DNA of 64,000 nt, taken from positions 2,674,001 through 2,738,000 of the forward strand of contig JAWPMN010000001.1 of NCBI GenBank assembly GCA_033344895.1, written 5' to 3'. The stretch is from Alphaproteobacteria bacterium. Its GTDB lineage: Bacteria; Pseudomonadota; Alphaproteobacteria; UBA8366; Aestuariispiraceae. A program made the position numbers and the translations under genes. This document shows positions 36,101 to 44,363 of this stretch, in pieces; within the stretch, counting starts at the first letter, position 1; each line of letters begins with the position of its first letter. The notes below the pieces were generated by a model. It did no database searches and was not told the DNA's origin. It saw only the letters and a list, made by a program, of their open reading frames with translations.

Positions 36101-37469
36101 GAGCATTTTCCACCCTGATGATCTTGCACGAGTGAGATCGTATAATGAATTGAGGCTTCGAGGCGGCCAGGCCCCTGAGGCTTACGAGCTCCGCTGCAAA
36201 ATGAAAAACGGGAAGACGATATTCGTTGAAAATCGTGCAGCAAAAATCCCTTGGGATGATGGGGTCGCCGTCTGTGCCAGCCTCATTGACGTTACTGAGC
36301 GCAAAGGGATGGAAGAGTTGGTACGCCAGGCACAGAAGATGGAAGCCGTGGGGCAACTGACCGGCGGTATAGCGCACGATTTCAACAATCTTCTTACTGT
36401 CGTGCTCGGAAACCTCAACCTCCTGGTCAATCGCGTTGAGCAGCTTGACGAGCCCAAGCTCCTGAAATGGGCATCCAACGCGCGTTACTCGGCACACCGG
36501 GGAGCCGACCTGACCAAGCGATTGCTGGCGTTTTCGCGCCGTCAAGTCTTGGAGCCGACTGAGTTCGAGGTAGAAAAGACCGTCAGCAGCATGATGGAGA
36601 TGTTTGAACGCGTATTGGATGCCAACATCTCGCTGAATATTGAAACCCCTAGCGTGCAATCGCGTATTCGCACAGACCTATCACAATTCGAAAGTGCGCT
36701 GCTCAACCTCATCGTAAACGCTCAGGACGCCATGCCGGCTGGGGGCAGGCTCAGTATCATAATCAGAACGATCACACTCATCGAAACGGACCCCAGGCTT
36801 TGGCAAGATTCCAAGCCTGGATCATATGTGGAGATTTCCGTTGTCGATACCGGTCACGGCATGCCGGAGGACATCCGGAGTCGAGTATTCGACCCATTCT
36901 TTACTACCAAACCAACTGGCAAGGGGACAGGGCTGGGCCTCAGCATGGTTTTTGGCTTTGTACGTCAAAGTGGCGGCAACGTGACAATTGCTTCCGAAGA
37001 AGGTCAAGGGACGTCTGTAAAGCTGTACTTCCCAGCTATTGAAACTAGTGGACAAAAAGCTGAGGTGGTCCCCACGGGGGAGGACATTTCCTTCCAGGAC
37101 CTGAAAGTATTGATTGCAGAAGACGACGCGGCCGTCCGTGCTACGGCGGTAGAGATGTTTGAGCGACTGGGTTTCAATGTTGCGTGGGCCGAAACGGGCG
37201 CACATGCGCTTAAGGTCTTGGAAGAAAACTCAAATATAGACGTCTTGTTCACAGACATCGTCATGCCTGGTGGCATGAATGGTCTGGAACTCGCTGAGAA
37301 CGCCAGAGCTCGGTTCCCCGACTTGAAAGTTTTGTTCACATCCGGACATGCCGAAGGCGCTATCCGTGAAACAGGCGGGAGCCGGCAGGGGTATTGGCTG
37401 TCCAAGCCTTATTCGATTGAGGGGCTCGCAGAAAAACTCGCTGAAGTCTTACGACATCGGGAGGCTTAA
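33135..37469 (+). CDS. Giant hybrid kinase: REC, PAS, GAF, five further PAS, HisKA, HATPase, REC
   Basis: A 1444-aa soluble hybrid kinase. Approximate order: REC (21-140, acceptor D70 in VISDQRMP), PAS (150-270), GAF (280-440), PAS (450-570), PAS_7-like (575-690), PAS (700-815), PAS (820-935), PAS (945-1065), HisKA with H1081 in GGIAHDFNNLL, HATPase (about 1180-1300, GKGTGLGLSMV) and C-terminal REC (about 1315-1440, acceptor D1374 in FTDIVMPGG). There are no membrane helices. With receivers at both ends it can be both target and source in a relay. It overlaps the upstream REC-kinase gene by 23 bp. What the PAS and GAF domains bind is unknown. Confidence 0.92.
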   Translation: MDALPQDDVGDDDLPRQESKSILIVDDEPEIVTALSDLLEDQYNVIGQTSPSEALNTLKQNPSISVVISDQRMPDMSGDQFLAMARELSLATRILITGYADLDAIIRAINDGKIFSYIAKPWDAAAVSLAVGNAVQQYDLNLDLARERAFMRDLMNNHPDAIYFKDLEGRFTRINRPVLGFVDAASEEEVVSKSNTDLMPPARARHHDREERRIFESGAPTRDRIEKVSRPGGRHYWFSHSKALVRDQEGCPVGLVGTTRDVTARVMVERQRDVLLDVTRKLVELHTFDEAAEAVLETICKAAEIKYAEAWRLKAEVPTRWSVAARFVNSAAAETYREKTCRGEWAFDPLIENLQQTGSSLIVLDPKETKSINRNLRSIIQDCGFRSIIAAPVRNSDGTILSCLIFFGNAENDTKSQRSELLDIVCRQLGIFLKSKLDEDRVRENEKNLSAVLETQTELLTRVKPDGTRLFVNPAFERFLNIPKEEILNLTPFNLVSEEYHERIRKDLYNLTPEIPERTLTVQMRRHDGALRWIEWRARGIFDDAGQLIEIQASGRDTTDRVDAQNQARQSHQILLDAINALPVGFALYDSADRLLMFNGLYRTDRPKHLRNMVKKGVTAECLARRMAESGLYIQFGSDVESQTARRMELWRERPNRYVVQYSDGCWKEFLQVPASNGCTVVLRSDITAKKKDERSLAISEAKFRDFAEIASDWMWEADEEGRVLAVHGSAASSTGVDPARIVADWWQEYSRQPIDETSGLRSLQSSIELSFEDATSAPRIYAVNAKCHLDDDLSKLRYRGTVSDITARREAERLVQESETKLRSILDNADDSIFLHDQEGRIIEANKAAERSLGYSRNELLSMTLFDIECAHSSKDLRALFPDDRPRRVITGRHRRNDRSEFPVEVHSASVANSDKPLFVAIARDMTAWQELLSELKKNSERFRILITHASQGILVHRNFKALYVNPALAQMLGYDFPDELMELESVESIFHPDDLARVRSYNELRLRGGQAPEAYELRCKMKNGKTIFVENRAAKIPWDDGVAVCASLIDVTERKGMEELVRQAQKMEAVGQLTGGIAHDFNNLLTVVLGNLNLLVNRVEQLDEPKLLKWASNARYSAHRGADLTKRLLAFSRRQVLEPTEFEVEKTVSSMMEMFERVLDANISLNIETPSVQSRIRTDLSQFESALLNLIVNAQDAMPAGGRLSIIIRTITLIETDPRLWQDSKPGSYVEISVVDTGHGMPEDIRSRVFDPFFTTKPTGKGTGLGLSMVFGFVRQSGGNVTIASEEGQGTSVKLYFPAIETSGQKAEVVPTGEDISFQDLKVLIAEDDAAVRATAVEMFERLGFNVAWAETGAHALKVLEENSNIDVLFTDIVMPGGMNGLELAENARARFPDLKVLFTSGHAEGAIRETGGSRQGYWLSKPYSIEGLAEKLAEVLRHREA

Positions 37470-37470
37470 A

Positions 37471-38673
37471 ATGACTGATGCCATGACTGAAACTCAAATA
37501 CTTGTGGTTGATGATGACCCAAAGATTTGCGATCTGATTTCGGACATTGCTGATGAATTTGGAATTGGCGTAGAAACAGCGTCGAACTTTGAAGCATTCG
37601 AGAATACCTTCACTGGAGACAGATTTAAGGCGATAGTTCTGGACCTGATAATGCCCGATAAGGACGGAATAGAATACTTACGGCTACTGTCTGAGCGCCA
37701 ATGCCGCTCCAGGGTTGCCTTAATGAGCGGCTATGACAAACGCGTCCTGCAAACCGCACGTCGGTTTGGCGAGAGTCAGGACTTGTTCATGGACTGTGTT
37801 TTCGAAAAGCCGTTCGACGAAACCGTACTAAAGGCATTCCTTGAATCGCTCGGTGGCGAGTCCGATGAGTTGACCCCGAGAGACTTGGAGAGCGCGATCG
37901 TTTCGGGCGATCTGTTTCTGGAATACCAGCCGAAGGTGGTCGTCAAAGAAGACGCTACTTCGACGTCCCCTGTTCTACGCCTAACCCTCGGGTCATCTGA
38001 GTGGAGCGTCAGCTCTTTTGAGGCATTGGTTCGTTGGCGCCACCCCAAATTGGGAAAGGTAGGCGCTGACAGATTCATCCCGATGGCCGAAGAAACCGGC
38101 TTGATCCTTCCGTTGACCGAAGAGGTCAACAGGTTGGCGGTTCATCAGGTCAGGTATTGGGCCGAGGCAGGTCATAAGGTGAAAGTCGCTTTGAACTGGC
38201 CGGCTGCGGCTCTCGTAGACATTTCCGCGCCAGATCGATTTGCCGACCGGGTTTCGGCGGCCGGACTGAGCACGCAGCAATTCATTATTGAAATCACAGA
38301 AACTGCTGCAATGACAGATCCGCCAAAGGCGATGGATGTTCTAAGCCGCATACGGCTGAAAGGATTCGATCTGTCTATGGATGACTTCGGAAAAGGCTAT
38401 TCCTCACTTATACAACTACACCGCATGCCTTTCTCAGAACTGAAGATTGATCAATCCATCATTTCAGAGTTCGGGAAGTCGGAAGAGGCGGAAACCATTC
38501 TCCTCACGATTATCGAACTGTCTCATAAACTGGGACTTAAGGTTTGCGCCGAAGGAGTAGAGGAGCGCAGCGCGTTTGAGTTCCTACAATCGGTCGGATG
38601 CGACACGGCTCAAGGCTATTTTGTCAGCGCGCCATTAAGGATCGATCGAATTCAGTTGAAAAGCGAAGCATGA
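37471..38673 (+). CDS. Response regulator with EAL domain, c-di-GMP phosphodiesterase
   Basis: A 400-aa protein: receiver (about residues 5-125, acceptor D58 in VLDLIMPDKDG), then an EAL domain (about 135-390). The catalytic set looks complete: EALVRWRHP, Asn in VALNWPA, Glu in EITETA, DD in MDDFGKGYSS, Lys in ELKIDQS, Glu in CAEGVEE and Gln in AQGYF. It should therefore hydrolyse c-di-GMP when its receiver is set appropriately. ATG 37471 follows GGGAGG and lies 1 bp after the giant kinase stop, so the kinase probably controls it directly. Confidence 0.92.
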   Translation: MTDAMTETQILVVDDDPKICDLISDIADEFGIGVETASNFEAFENTFTGDRFKAIVLDLIMPDKDGIEYLRLLSERQCRSRVALMSGYDKRVLQTARRFGESQDLFMDCVFEKPFDETVLKAFLESLGGESDELTPRDLESAIVSGDLFLEYQPKVVVKEDATSTSPVLRLTLGSSEWSVSSFEALVRWRHPKLGKVGADRFIPMAEETGLILPLTEEVNRLAVHQVRYWAEAGHKVKVALNWPAAALVDISAPDRFADRVSAAGLSTQQFIIEITETAAMTDPPKAMDVLSRIRLKGFDLSMDDFGKGYSSLIQLHRMPFSELKIDQSIISEFGKSEEAETILLTIIELSHKLGLKVCAEGVEERSAFEFLQSVGCDTAQGYFVSAPLRIDRIQLKSEA

Positions 38674-38731
38674 ACCCAGGCGGTCACGACAACGCCTTTA
38701 GCGGATCCCTGTTTTGTCGATGGAGCAGACC

Positions 38732-40510
38732 ATGAAGAAAACAAGGGTCGACGTATTGATTATCGATGACGAGCCAATGATCCGGGAACTGCTGTATGAA
38801 TGCATTTCCGAAAGGGGGCTTGACGTTTGCACAGCCGGCGATGGTCAGGAAGGCCTTGAAAAAATTCTAGCCTTAACCCCCCGACTAGTCATCTCTGACG
38901 TTCGTATGCCAGGAATGAACGGCTACGAAATTCTCCACTACGTAAAGAAAAACCATCCTGAGCTCGAAGGGATGAAATTTGTATTGCTTACAGGCTTGTC
39001 CGCCACTGAATATGTAAGCGCCGCCTATAAGATTGGTGCGGATGAATACGTAGTAAAACCAATTGAGGACACGGACCTCTTCTCCGACCGAATTGTAAAC
39101 TTGCTAAAATCCGCCGCTTCCGGAACAGACGAACCTTCAAAAACGCCGTCTCCAGCGAACACTATTTCGACGGATTCGTTGAAAGGTTTTGGTGAAAATG
39201 TAGCCAAGTCCATTGGCAGGTATCCGTCTTCCCTCTGTCATTTCGTTTGTCTTGATGGCGAAGGAAACAATCTTGGTGCAGGTGATGCCCGCTGGGACAA
39301 GTTGAGGGACCATGCGATGGGGCTCGTCGTAAGCGCGGCGCGGCAATACTGCGGCCAGGAGGACCAGTTCCATCGGTGTCCGGACAACTCTGTTCTTGTA
39401 GTATTTGCCGACGATAGTTCCGACCGCATCAGAATCACCACTGCCCAGATTGTCGACTCTGTTAACTCCGTGTTGCGCCCCTCAGATCGAACAAATGGCG
39501 TACACGTGGAGGCTCAGATATCTAAGGTGGGCTCACAGACAAATGATGGTGCGATCGGGGCTGAACAGATTGTCTCAGCAATGCATCCAACCGCGCGAAG
39601 TGCGGCGGGATTGGAAAATGCTGCATTGCAGATGAAGGCAAACGAGTTTCATGGGACTGCTGGATCAGAGACGGACTCGCCTGGCCCCTTGCCGAAACGC
39701 CCGAAACCCGAATGTTTTCCCAGTCTTCGTGGCATATTGTCCAAGAAATTTCAGTTGCTTAAAACGAATCCGATTCGCTTCATGTACTTCCCGATATGGG
39801 ATATTCGGCGACGTTATGTTGGGATATTCGGCTGCGTCCCCAATAGGGACCTGGGCACTATGGGTGGCAATCAATGGAACTATGGTGTGCTGGGGGAGAC
39901 GCCCGAGCCCGGAGAGATCGCTGATCTCGATACAGCCTGTATGGAACGCGCTTTGCTTGGCGCGGTAGAACACCTTTCGAACGAGTGTCCGAGTGTTATC
40001 TGCCCCAATGTTCATTTTGAGACGATTTCCGCTCGACGTGGCAGAGAGCAAGTAATTGACCTGTTGTCATCCATGCCATCCGAACTGCGGGACTTTGTCT
40101 CGCTGAAGGTCATGCACATTCCGGAGGGCATTCCGGAGACCCGTCTTGCCGAGGTTCTCGGACCGTTAAGAGGTCTTGTCAGTTCCCTGTCCGTGGAGGT
40201 TTCCCTCACCGACAACATGCTCGCAAACTCCCACAGAATATCAAGACTTCGCTCGAGCGGCTTTCAAGCGATCCTGGTTGGACTTCCTCGAGAGGCCAGA
40301 AAGATGCATGTGGAAATCGCCATGGAAACCGCGAGATCGATCCAGAAAGTTGGAGCAATCTCAGGAATTTTGGGGGTCAGGGATAGTAAGCTCTTGATCG
40401 AACTGGCCTACTCTGGACTGGATCTCTGTGGCGGAAAGGCCATTGGAGTTGCAGTTCGCTCTTTGCCCACCCCCTATCCTTTCGACGCTAAGAACCTGGA
40501 ACAGATGTAA
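38732..40510 (+). CDS. Response regulator with unusual C-terminal region, probably degenerate EAL
   Basis: A 592-aa protein. The receiver at residues 5-125 is standard (acceptor D56 in VISDVRMPGMNG, later KPIED). A middle region of ~180 residues is not recognised; it could be a degenerate GGDEF-like segment. The last ~230 residues follow the order of an EAL barrel in outline (FPIWDIRRRYVGIFG, then LRSSGFQAILVG, then AYSGLDLCGGKAIG), but none of the catalytic EAL, DDFG or K-x-D motifs is present, so it would be a non-enzymatic partner or c-di-GMP sensor. ATG 38732 has GGAG six bases upstream. The EAL assignment is tentative. Confidence 0.7.
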   Translation: MKKTRVDVLIIDDEPMIRELLYECISERGLDVCTAGDGQEGLEKILALTPRLVISDVRMPGMNGYEILHYVKKNHPELEGMKFVLLTGLSATEYVSAAYKIGADEYVVKPIEDTDLFSDRIVNLLKSAASGTDEPSKTPSPANTISTDSLKGFGENVAKSIGRYPSSLCHFVCLDGEGNNLGAGDARWDKLRDHAMGLVVSAARQYCGQEDQFHRCPDNSVLVVFADDSSDRIRITTAQIVDSVNSVLRPSDRTNGVHVEAQISKVGSQTNDGAIGAEQIVSAMHPTARSAAGLENAALQMKANEFHGTAGSETDSPGPLPKRPKPECFPSLRGILSKKFQLLKTNPIRFMYFPIWDIRRRYVGIFGCVPNRDLGTMGGNQWNYGVLGETPEPGEIADLDTACMERALLGAVEHLSNECPSVICPNVHFETISARRGREQVIDLLSSMPSELRDFVSLKVMHIPEGIPETRLAEVLGPLRGLVSSLSVEVSLTDNMLANSHRISRLRSSGFQAILVGLPREARKMHVEIAMETARSIQKVGAISGILGVRDSKLLIELAYSGLDLCGGKAIGVAVRSLPTPYPFDAKNLEQM

Positions 40511-40867
40511 ACTGCAGAATCCCGAGCAAGTTTCATGAATTTCCAGAGCAAAGGTAGGTTGATTGGGCTCCATGTTGGCCACGACTGCAATCCATTGATG
40601 TACTGAGTGTCAGCCGAGTTCACTCCACACACCTCATAGCAGTTTGCCGGTTCATCACGAAAAGCCTGCGAGTCCGCTCAGGGTCAGGGTCAGAAGCGGC
40701 CTCCCCAAATTTTGGGCGTTTCCCGAGGTCGCAGGTCGTCTGGGGTACCGTTCTGATGAAGCTTCGGTCGGGGGGTGGCGTTGGGTTCCCCGGCCTTCTG
40801 GAGCGCCTGGCGGCCCTGCATCACAAGCCTTTGAAATGCCTGGATGCTGAACCAGCGGGCAATGTTG
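40511..40867. other. Gene-free stretch between convergent signalling genes
   Basis: This is 357 bp between the REC protein and the convergent CHASE4-like kinase. It contains a short direct repeat (CAGGGTCAGGGTCAG near 40680) and otherwise no frame, hairpin or mobile-element end that I can support. Confidence 0.5.
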
Positions 40868-42457
40868 CTAGATCGTGCGTTCTTTCGGGAAATGCATGCT
40901 TGCTGTGGTGCCGACACCCAATTCACTGGCAAGCGTCAGAGACCCGTCATGGAGTCGCATCAGATCGCGGGCGATACTGAGGCCAAGACCGGTGCCGGGG
41001 CGGGATGTCTTCGTGTCATTGTTCCCGGATTGAAAGAAGGGAGTGAAGACACGTTCCAGATCTTCGGCGGGGATTCCACGCCCCTTGTCCGCTACGTCGA
41101 TTCGAAGGCCGCCGGTGTCTTCAAGAAAGACGCGAACCGTGATTTCCCCTCCGTCGGAGTGCTTGGCCGCATTCGACAGAAGGTTTATCAAGACCTGCCG
41201 CAGCCGAAAGCCGTCCGCTCTCAATTTTGGCAGGTCCGGTTCGATCTCCTTGCGAAGCCTTAGGTTCAAGCCGCCGGCGTTGGTTGTCGGTACCCCCATC
41301 TCCGGCAGTGAGAGCTGGGAAACCTCGTCCAGCACATGCGCGACGTCCACATCCGACTCCCGCAATTCGATGCTGCCGGCTTCCATCTTTGATACGTCGA
41401 GAATATCCTCGATCAGCTGCCGCAGATGCTGGCCGCTGCCAAAAATGTCACATGCGTACTGGCGGTATCGAACGGAAAGCGGCCCCAGCATCTCCTTGGA
41501 CATGATCTCCGAAAACCCCATGATCGCGTTCAATGGGGTTCGCAGCTCGTGCGTCATCTTTGCGAAAAATGCAGATTTTGCGGTATTGGCTGCCAGCGCA
41601 GACCGAAACCACATCGTATAAACCGTTCCCGACGCGAGGAGCATGACGGTCGTTGCAATGAACACGGCGGGCAACAGTTGATGTATCAGGGCATCGCCTG
41701 GTCTGGGATGCTCCCACGTCGCCCAGGCGACGGCGGACCCATCCGGTGCCGCAATCGGAAACGCGTCATGATCGGGCGCCTGTATCTGGAATTTGAGCCC
41801 ACCCAAATCGTACAGTCCGGCCAGCCCGCGCTCTATCGCCTGGTCCAACTCTCGATGGAACAGCAGAATGGGTCGAGCCGCTTCCGAAAGATCCTGTGGT
41901 GCTGAATCGGACGGTACAATCGCCGCGGCGGAAATCAGAAACACGCGCTCCCCAAATCTGATGAATGAAGTGACAGCCTGCGGGCGATCCGTGGACGCGG
42001 ATTGAATGTGATCCACGATCAAATCCGAATGCTCGCCCAGAAAGGATTGAGCCTCTTTGGGGAGGTCGTTGTCCGCATTGTAGACGAACACCGTGCGACG
42101 ATCTGAATCCAGAACATACGTTCCAGAGTGGCCGTATTCGGCCCGCAAGCGCTTCCCGATGGCGCGGTCCGCCCAGGCGGCATCGATGCCCTTGCGGACC
42201 CTTTCATTCAGGTCCTTTCGCCCCGCAAAGTCGAGCGTCCGTCCGGCCAGGTCCTGTGACAAGGCCTGCATGGCCGTTGCCAGGAGATGTTTGGAAACTG
42301 TCTGGGCCGACTCGTCCAGTTTCCGGGCGCTGAACAGTGTTACATATGCAATGGAGCCAAGTGCGATCGCGAAAATTACCACGCAGATAAGCAGAGGTTG
42401 GACGAGGAAGCGTTTTCGTACGAAATCATTTACCCCGGAGCCAACATGATCGCCCAT
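40868..42457 (-). CDS. Membrane sensor histidine kinase with CHASE4-like periplasmic domain
   Basis: A 529-aa kinase. A membrane helix at about residues 17-40 (LLICVVIFAIALGSI) is followed by a periplasmic sensor of about 210 residues with CHASE4-like features (GHSGTYVLDSDRRTVFVYNADN). A second helix (LLPAVFIATTVMLLASG) leads directly to HisKA with H303 in MTHELRTPLNA. The HATPase (NLLSNAAKHS, GTGLGLSIARDLM) ends the protein. The start is taken at ATG 42457 (MGDHVGSG), where GGGGCGAAGAA precedes it. An upstream extension of the frame to 42697 looks non-coding. No receiver is fused or adjacent, so it may feed the array to its left. Confidence 0.88.
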   Translation of the reverse strand: MGDHVGSGVNDFVRKRFLVQPLLICVVIFAIALGSIAYVTLFSARKLDESAQTVSKHLLATAMQALSQDLAGRTLDFAGRKDLNERVRKGIDAAWADRAIGKRLRAEYGHSGTYVLDSDRRTVFVYNADNDLPKEAQSFLGEHSDLIVDHIQSASTDRPQAVTSFIRFGERVFLISAAAIVPSDSAPQDLSEAARPILLFHRELDQAIERGLAGLYDLGGLKFQIQAPDHDAFPIAAPDGSAVAWATWEHPRPGDALIHQLLPAVFIATTVMLLASGTVYTMWFRSALAANTAKSAFFAKMTHELRTPLNAIMGFSEIMSKEMLGPLSVRYRQYACDIFGSGQHLRQLIEDILDVSKMEAGSIELRESDVDVAHVLDEVSQLSLPEMGVPTTNAGGLNLRLRKEIEPDLPKLRADGFRLRQVLINLLSNAAKHSDGGEITVRVFLEDTGGLRIDVADKGRGIPAEDLERVFTPFFQSGNNDTKTSRPGTGLGLSIARDLMRLHDGSLTLASELGVGTTASMHFPKERTI

Positions 42458-42874
42458 TTCTTCGCCCCGTTTAAAGCGATGAATCAATATACGACTGATA
42501 CGCCTCGCATATGATCCTACATGCTGCCTGTACCTGTGGCTAGGTGGCGTTGTTTGGTGGTTTCGGCGATCGAATTCTCGAAAAGGTACCTGGCATCGGG
42601 CGGTTTGCCTCCCTGAACCTGGAGCAGTTCTTCGGCCGCAGATCGAAATTCGATCGCCTTGTTGTGTCGACCTGAACGGAGCGTCGAGGCAGCCCAAGAG
42701 GGCTCGGTCAACCTCCGCGCGGGGGCATAAACCGGATGTCGTCGTGCCTCCGTTAGCCGTTCCTTCTTTACGCCAATCAGATGCCTGAGGAAGGCGGATG
42801 ATGACGGGGCGGCGGTTCGCGTGCGCCTCGCGATTCTGCTTTCATTTTTATAATTATTGAAATATTGAAGTGAG
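42458..42874. other. Divergent intergenic region before arsR
   Basis: This is 417 bp without a well-supported gene. A minus-strand frame at 42517-42885 encodes 122 residues with a protein-like stretch (EFRSAAEELLQVQGG), but it begins inside arsR and has no family match. The last 40 bp (42840-42870) turn AT-rich with overlapping TTCA/TGAA and ATTATTGAA motifs, a plausible promoter and ArsR operator just before the arsR ATG. Confidence 0.45.
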
Positions 42875-43261
42875 ATGGCATGCATTGAGGACGAACGGGC
42901 GGTGATGCGCCTTTCCGCGTTGGCGCAACCGCATCGGCTGGCGGCGTTTCGGTTGCTGGTGGCGGCGGAGCCCGAGGGGATGGCGGCCGGGGATCTGGCG
43001 CGGGCGGTCGGGATCCCGCCGGCCGGGCTGTCCTTTCATCTGACCCATCTGGGGCATGCGGATCTGGTCACCTCCACGCGCGACGGTCGGCGGATCGTCT
43101 ACCGCGCCAATCTCGATGCGATGCGGGGGCTGCTGTCGTATCTGACCCGAGATTGCTGCGGCGGCAGGCCGGAAATCTGCGCCGGGCTTGCGGATGTCGT
43201 CGGATCGCATGGCCCATCCGGATCAGCCGGCGATGGTCCCGTGCCGGAGCGTCGGGGATGA
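42875..43261 (+). CDS. arsR: ArsR family arsenic-responsive repressor
   Basis: A 128-aa winged-helix repressor. The HTH spans about residues 35-75 (DLARAVGIPPAGLSFHLTHL), followed by the beta wing (STRDGRRIVYRAN). Cysteines C94, C95 and C102 near the C-terminus (RDCCGGRPEIC) form a metalloid site of the C-terminal thiol type. Binding of As(III) or Sb(III) there would release DNA. It is 31 bp upstream of the ACR3 efflux gene, giving a minimal two-gene arsenic operon. No arsenate reductase gene is adjacent. Confidence 0.9.
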   Translation: MACIEDERAVMRLSALAQPHRLAAFRLLVAAEPEGMAAGDLARAVGIPPAGLSFHLTHLGHADLVTSTRDGRRIVYRANLDAMRGLLSYLTRDCCGGRPEICAGLADVVGSHGPSGSAGDGPVPERRG

Positions 43262-43291
43262 GCAGGGCAACACCAACAGCATAGGACAGAC

Positions 43292-44353
43292 ATGACTCTC
43301 AGCGATACCGTTCCCTCCCCGATGGGGCTTTTCGAACGTTTCCTGTCGGTCTGGGTGGCGATCTGCATCGTCGCCGGGATCGTCCTCGGCCTCGCGGCGC
43401 CCGGGGTGTTCCAGGTCTTTGCCGATCTGGAATATGCCAGCGTCAATCTGGTCGTCGCGGTGTTCATATGGGTGATGATCTATCCGATGATGGTCAATGT
43501 CGACTTCGCGTCGATCGCCGATGTCGGACGGCGGCCCAGGGGCCTGTGCATCACCCTGGCGGTGAACTGGCTGATCAAGCCCTTCACCATGGCCTTTCTG
43601 GGGGTCCTGTTCTTCGAGCATCTGTTTGCCGGGCTGATCGATCCGGAAGATGCGAAATCCTATCTGGCCGGCGTGATCCTGCTGGGCGTCGCGCCCTGCA
43701 CGGCGATGGTCTTCGTGTGGAGCCAACTGGTCCGCGGCGATGCGAACTACACCCTGGTCCAGGTGTCGGTGAACGATGTGATCATGATCTTCGCTTTCGC
43801 CCCGATTGCGGCGCTGCTGCTGGGGGTGACCGATGTGATCGTGCCTTGGGACACGCTGCTGCTGTCGGTCGTGCTCTATGTTCTGGTGCCGCTGGGGGCG
43901 GGCTACCTGACCCGCAGGCGGCTCGACCGGTCCGGGGATTCCTCGCGCATCGCGAACTTCACCGCGCGGATGAAGCCGTTTTCGGTGATGGGGCTGCTGG
44001 CCACTGTGGTGCTGCTCTTCGGCTTCCAGGCGGAGACGATCGTGGCGTTGCCCATCGTCATCCTTCTGATCGCGGTGCCGTTGTTGCTGCAGAGCTACGG
44101 TATCTTCGCCATCGCCTATGGCTGGGCCTATCTCTGGAAGGTGCCGTTCTCGACCGCCGCACCGGCCGCGCTGATCGGCACGTCGAACTTCTTCGAACTG
44201 GCGGTCGCGGTCGCGATCAGCCTGTTCGGGCTGAATTCCGGCGCCGCGCTGGCGACCGTCGTCGGGGTTCTGGTCGAGGTTCCGGTAATGCTGTCGTTGG
44301 TCGCCTTCGCGAACCGGACCCGCCACCTGTTCCCGGCGGACGGGGAGGCTTAG
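43292..44353 (+). CDS. acr3: ACR3 family arsenite efflux transporter
   Basis: A 353-aa inner-membrane permease with about ten hydrophobic helices. The family-typical helix [13 protein letters not shown] carries the conserved cysteine C136 needed for As(III) transport. The helix-9/10 region [15 protein letters not shown] is also characteristic. ACR3 is a secondary carrier exporting arsenite with the proton gradient. It is the only structural gene of the arsR operon and ends 10 bp from the convergent LysR gene. The name arsB is often used loosely for such genes, but the sequence is ACR3-type. Confidence 0.93.
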   Translation: MTLSDTVPSPMGLFERFLSVWVAICIVAGIVLGLAAPGVFQVFADLEYASVNLVVAVFIWVMIYPMMVNVDFASIADVGRRPRGLCITLAVNWLIKPFTMAFLGVLFFEHLFAGLIDPEDAKSYLAGVILLGVAPCTAMVFVWSQLVRGDANYTLVQVSVNDVIMIFAFAPIAALLLGVTDVIVPWDTLLLSVVLYVLVPLGAGYLTRRRLDRSGDSSRIANFTARMKPFSVMGLLATVVLLFGFQAETIVALPIVILLIAVPLLLQSYGIFAIAYGWAYLWKVPFSTAAPAALIGTSNFFELAVAVAISLFGLNSGAALATVVGVLVEVPVMLSLVAFANRTRHLFPADGEA

Positions 44354-44363
44354 ACGGTAGGGC

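Noticed and set aside
42458-42697. N-terminal extension of the CHASE4-like kinase by 80 residues
   Set aside because: The extension is Arg/Gln-rich and unlike kinase N-termini. The ATG at 42457 directly precedes the membrane helix and has a purine-rich upstream site.
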